Assembly (NCBI GenBank): GCA_037954665.1
Contig: JBBMOL010000092.1
Coordinates: forward strand, 2,852,001-2,916,000
Reading direction: 5' to 3'
DNA: 64,000 nucleotides
Source of the DNA: Laguncularia racemosa
Taxonomy: Eukaryota > Streptophyta > Magnoliopsida > Myrtales > Combretaceae
The notes under the pieces were generated by a model that worked only from the letters and a program-made list of their open reading frames with translations, was not told where the DNA came from and did not search any database. Made by a program: the position numbers and the translations under genes. How positions within the stretch are numbered: the stretch's first letter is position 1; the number at the start of each line of letters is the position of its first letter. Of the stretch, positions 60,741 through 64,000 are shown in pieces.

Positions 60741-63700
60741 ATGTCCTTCAGACCCAATCCTCTATCTCTCACAATCCCCGACCCAACATTCGAGACCTGG
60801 CTCCGTGACTCCGGCTACCTCGAACTCCTCGACCACCACTCCATCACCACAACTACGGCCACCTCCCTCCCTTCCACCACCACTCCCACCATTCCTTCCC
60901 CCGGATTCTTTTTCTCCTGCTCTCTTTTCTCTTTCATATGCACCCTTTTCTCTCTCCTCACTCTCAATCCTTTCGCCAAGCTTACGACTAACGATTTCGC
61001 AGCTGAAACGGCTTCATGGACTTACGGGTTCTTTGGTTGTTTGGATTCTTACGCGTTCCCTTCTTCGCCTACTCAAGCGAGACTGAGAGTTCAGGAGAAT
61101 GTTAAGCGGTTTGCGAGGAATTACGCGATTTTGTTCATTTTGTTCTTCGCTTGCACCTTGTATGTTTCGATTCTGTTTGGTTTTGGTTCTGTTTCTTGTT
61201 TCAAATTATCTGAGTGTCGTAATATGTATTGTGTGTTAATTGGGTGCTTCGGGATTGTGTAAAGATTGAGTTTTTCAAGCTTTTTTTGGTCCTAATTGAG
61301 CTGTGATATTGGTTGTGATGATTGATGAGAAATAAGGAAAAGTCTGGTGTGGATGGTTTGATTATTTTAGTTAAATGGTGTTGAAATTTGTGCTGTGGTC
61401 AATCGGGTGCTTTGGATTTGTGTGGGGATTGAAAATTTTTAATGCTTTTGCCACTTCCCCTCCCCATTTGGCGTACCTGGTTATTTCCGTCCAACTAGGT
61501 TATACGTTCAGCATGTTATTAGTAAGTATATGAACATTCACCGAAGTGGAGATTGTGATTCTATAAGGATAGTATTTATACAGTGATGTTATAAGTTGAG
61601 AGGGTTTTGGAGATTTTCAAGAAAGGGTGCATTTTGATGAAGATGATGCCATTATTTAGATTTGTTTGGGTTATTGATTTTGAAAAAAAAATAGTAAAGG
61701 TATTATAATCGTTTTTATTTTAGGATATGAATTTTGAGGCCGATTGATGAACTCAGATAACTATAAGGATATCGGGATTTTATTGGATGACTAAATGAGA
61801 TTTTCAGAGATGAGGTCATGCTTATTTTATTTTCACTGGGGAATCTGGTGCACAAGCTCGTATCAACTATCTAATATGCATCTCTTGTTTCATTTAAAAT
61901 GGAAATTTTTGCCCGATTGGGAATCGAGAATCTGATTTGAAGATTTGCATTTCTCCAGTGTAAATTGTCAAGTTGTTGAGAATGGATGTATGGTCTGCAA
62001 GAGTAATGTGTAGCTTATGTTCTCTGTGTTTGCTGATTTTAGGTACCAGATGCCGCTTGCTCTTGCTGGATTGCTCGCAAGCTTAGCACTATGGGATTTG
62101 TTCAGGTTTGGCAGTGATAGGTGGGGATTGGATCAGCGCCCTGCTCTCCGCCTGCTTTTGGTTCGCATTGCCCAATGTGGTAAGCTTTTTTGTTTGCATT
62201 TTTTCCCTATAGTACATGTAAATTTCCTGATCAGTACAAACGAAACTCTCTCTGCTACTTATCAAACACCAAACACAACCCCAAGCCAGCCACCGCCACC
62301 CCCCACCCCACCCAACTAAACCCACTTAACGTGAAGCTTTTTGAGCACAAATGTGCATGATGTATCAGCTTCATAAGACTTGCTTGAGATCAGTATTTGC
62401 AGCTACCACTTTTGTCAAAATGGGAAGTTTAATCCTATAATTGTATCATTAAACTCAAGAGCAACATGTCAAATATTGCAAAAGGCCCACTGAGTCTGCT
62501 TTGGACAGAGCCAGACTCTGACTCCTGAGTGAAACTGAAACTGCGCTGCTATGTGTTTTTTTTTTTTGGCTAATTTTTCAAGCTGACTCCATAAAGTTAC
62601 ATGCCTGAGACAGACTTAGTTGCCCAAAAAAAAAAAAAAAAAAAATTTGTTTTACCGGATGTCTCAAAAGACACCCAATGTGAAAAATATTCAGGAGTAG
62701 CATTTCACCACTTTGCTTACAAGGGTTGAATTAAATGGTGTCCATATATTGGAACCACTCTTGGATTCCACCAACCCAGATAGCCATAGTTTCTAGACGA
62801 GTATACCTGCAATAGTGACAATGGCATGTCAAGGAGTTGACTCTGCGGACAGCTTCTAGTTTTTGTGTGCACCAGTCACATTGTTCAGACAGCCAGTTCC
62901 ATCTGCAAAGGTCAGGCGGTCTGTCTGTTGATCTCCCATACTTATGCAGCGGTCATTACAAAGTCAGATTTGAAAATCCTATTTATTTGAGCTATTATTA
63001 TGAGAAGATGCAATTTTACCTTTCTTAATATTTAGAAGTATTGGCTTCTTGAACATTTGTCAGCTTCTTTGGTTTATTTCTTTTGCTCTAAGCATTTGCT
63101 TTTGTGCATGACTTTCCATGAGTGGGAATTTCGGTCATGTAATACCGGACATCTTGCTTACCAAATTGAGATGGAGTAACATCATGTTATATACCTATTA
63201 TAGGATTGCAGATTTTGCTTCTAATTGCTTCTCATATATCATCTTAAAGTTCTATAATATTTTTTTAACCGATTTTTATTATTATTATTATTTTGGATAA
63301 GTGATTTTAAATAATTTAAATGAGCACGATTTTAAAATTTGACCACCTTGACTTGAGATCCCTTCATTCTTTTGGTTTTGCAAATTGCAACCATGTTAAC
63401 TGCTTGGTAGTTGGATCTTGATCGTGGATTTGATGACGACTTATCTATTTATGGAAATCATCACTCTTAATTCCTTTGATTTTTTATTGTATTTGACCTT
63501 TTTGTTGGTAAGGTTTATACGTTTGGCAATCTCTCATTGTCTTAAGAACACGTGAAACATGGGAATATTAATAGCTCGAGCCGATTGCATACTTCATTCT
63601 TGCTAATGCTCAGTGTTGGCTAAAAAGCACTTAACTTTGACAATTGCTTCTGAGCTTAAGCTTAGAAATGAAAAATTGAAAAATTAAATGACATTGAGGA

Positions 63701-64000
63701 CAATAAACCATCGTAAATAGTGTGATATGAACTTAGTACATCCTTTATATCTGTATTGATACTTTTCATTGACAAGTAAGCGTGAGAACCGAGCTTATTG
63801 CATGTTATGAAAACGTCTTTCATGTTTGCAGGTTATTCTCAAATCTGTCTAATTAAGGATATTATGAATTCTTTGGAACTTCCAGGCTTAATTATCAGCT
63901 TAGCTGCTATGTTAGTTTTACCTGCATTCTGAAGTTGGATGCATTGAACACAAACTCATAACAATTGCATTTTCATTATGTTACAATTGATAATCTCCAT
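60741..64000 (+). CDS. PRA1H: PRA1 family protein H, unit 2 copy, partial (window end)
   Basis: Exon 1 is 60741-61159 and exon 2 is 62043-62179; exons 3 and 4 would lie just past 64,000, by comparison with unit 1 (expected near 64,150). The visible 185 residues match the unit 1 protein except for a six-codon shorter Thr/Ser linker and a few replacements (for example Thr to Ile in the NYATLF segment and Glu to Gly in the DRWELD segment). Splice sites are the same. Intron 2 lacks the 1649-bp insertion. If the missing exons are unchanged the protein would be 232 residues. Function as for the unit 1 copy: Rab-binding endomembrane protein. Confidence 0.9.

Larger units (their letters stand above)
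55610..64000. repeat. Duplicated block, unit 2 copy, cut by window end
   Basis: Direct-orientation copy of 30,590-48,260. It lacks both LTR-type insertions and so preserves their empty target sites. It leaves the window inside PRA1.H intron 2. Confidence 0.92.

Noticed and set aside
1..64000. Possible CRISPR array, phage genes or bacterial-type system
   Set aside because: No regularly spaced repeats, no operon-like gene packing and no ribosome-binding sites. Introns and plant genes show the DNA is nuclear plant DNA.

Overview
This window is nuclear DNA of a flowering plant, most likely a eudicot. The evidence is a strongly AT-rich background, genes split by GT-AG introns, single homologues of plant genes (CYP37, PRA1.H, a plastid- or mitochondrion-type PrmA), and a Ty1/copia retrotransposon primed by initiator tRNA-Met. 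I see no prokaryotic operons, CRISPR arrays, tRNA or rRNA genes. All exon structures were derived by hand from splice sites, reading phase and protein similarity that I recognise; none has been tested against transcripts.

Left part (1-21,352). A two-exon membrane-anchored SAM methyltransferase lies on + (3,794-6,261). After 5 kb of AT-rich spacer with a tandem repeat comes a complete 12-exon gene for the thylakoid-lumen cyclophilin-like protein CYP37 on + (11,501-18,589). Behind it is a decayed fragment (20,241-20,640, -) of a gene family that recurs intact twice downstream.

Right part (21,353-64,000). This is a direct tandem duplication of a three-gene module: (1) a gene for an unrecognised BED-like zinc-finger protein (-), (2) a seven-exon gene for a ribosomal protein L11 methyltransferase-like (PrmA-like) protein (-), and (3) a four-exon gene for PRA1 family protein H (+). 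Genes 2 and 3 are head to head across a shared promoter carrying an E2F-type site and a telo-box fused to a TATA box. Unit 1 runs from about 21,353 to 48,260. Unit 2 starts at 48,429 and leaves the window inside PRA1.H. The unit start-to-start distance is about 27.1 kb.

Unit 1 was enlarged after the duplication. A 6.4-kb copia element sits in intron 2 of its L11 methyltransferase gene, and a 1.65-kb TG...CA insertion sits in intron 2 of its PRA1.H gene. Both have 5-bp target duplications, and unit 2 preserves both empty sites. The copia polyprotein is one frame broken by three in-frame stops. Coding frames of the duplicated host genes look open in both units, so both pairs may be functional. 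Unit 2 carries a notable Thr-to-Ile change in the SAM-binding motif of its PrmA-like protein.

The least understood item is the zinc-finger family (22,359-23,849; 49,256-50,992; remnant 20,241-20,640). It has an N-terminal BED-like finger, a fast-changing repetitive Ser/Pro/Gln-rich middle, and a conserved helical C-terminus ending in a Pro/Gln-rich tail.
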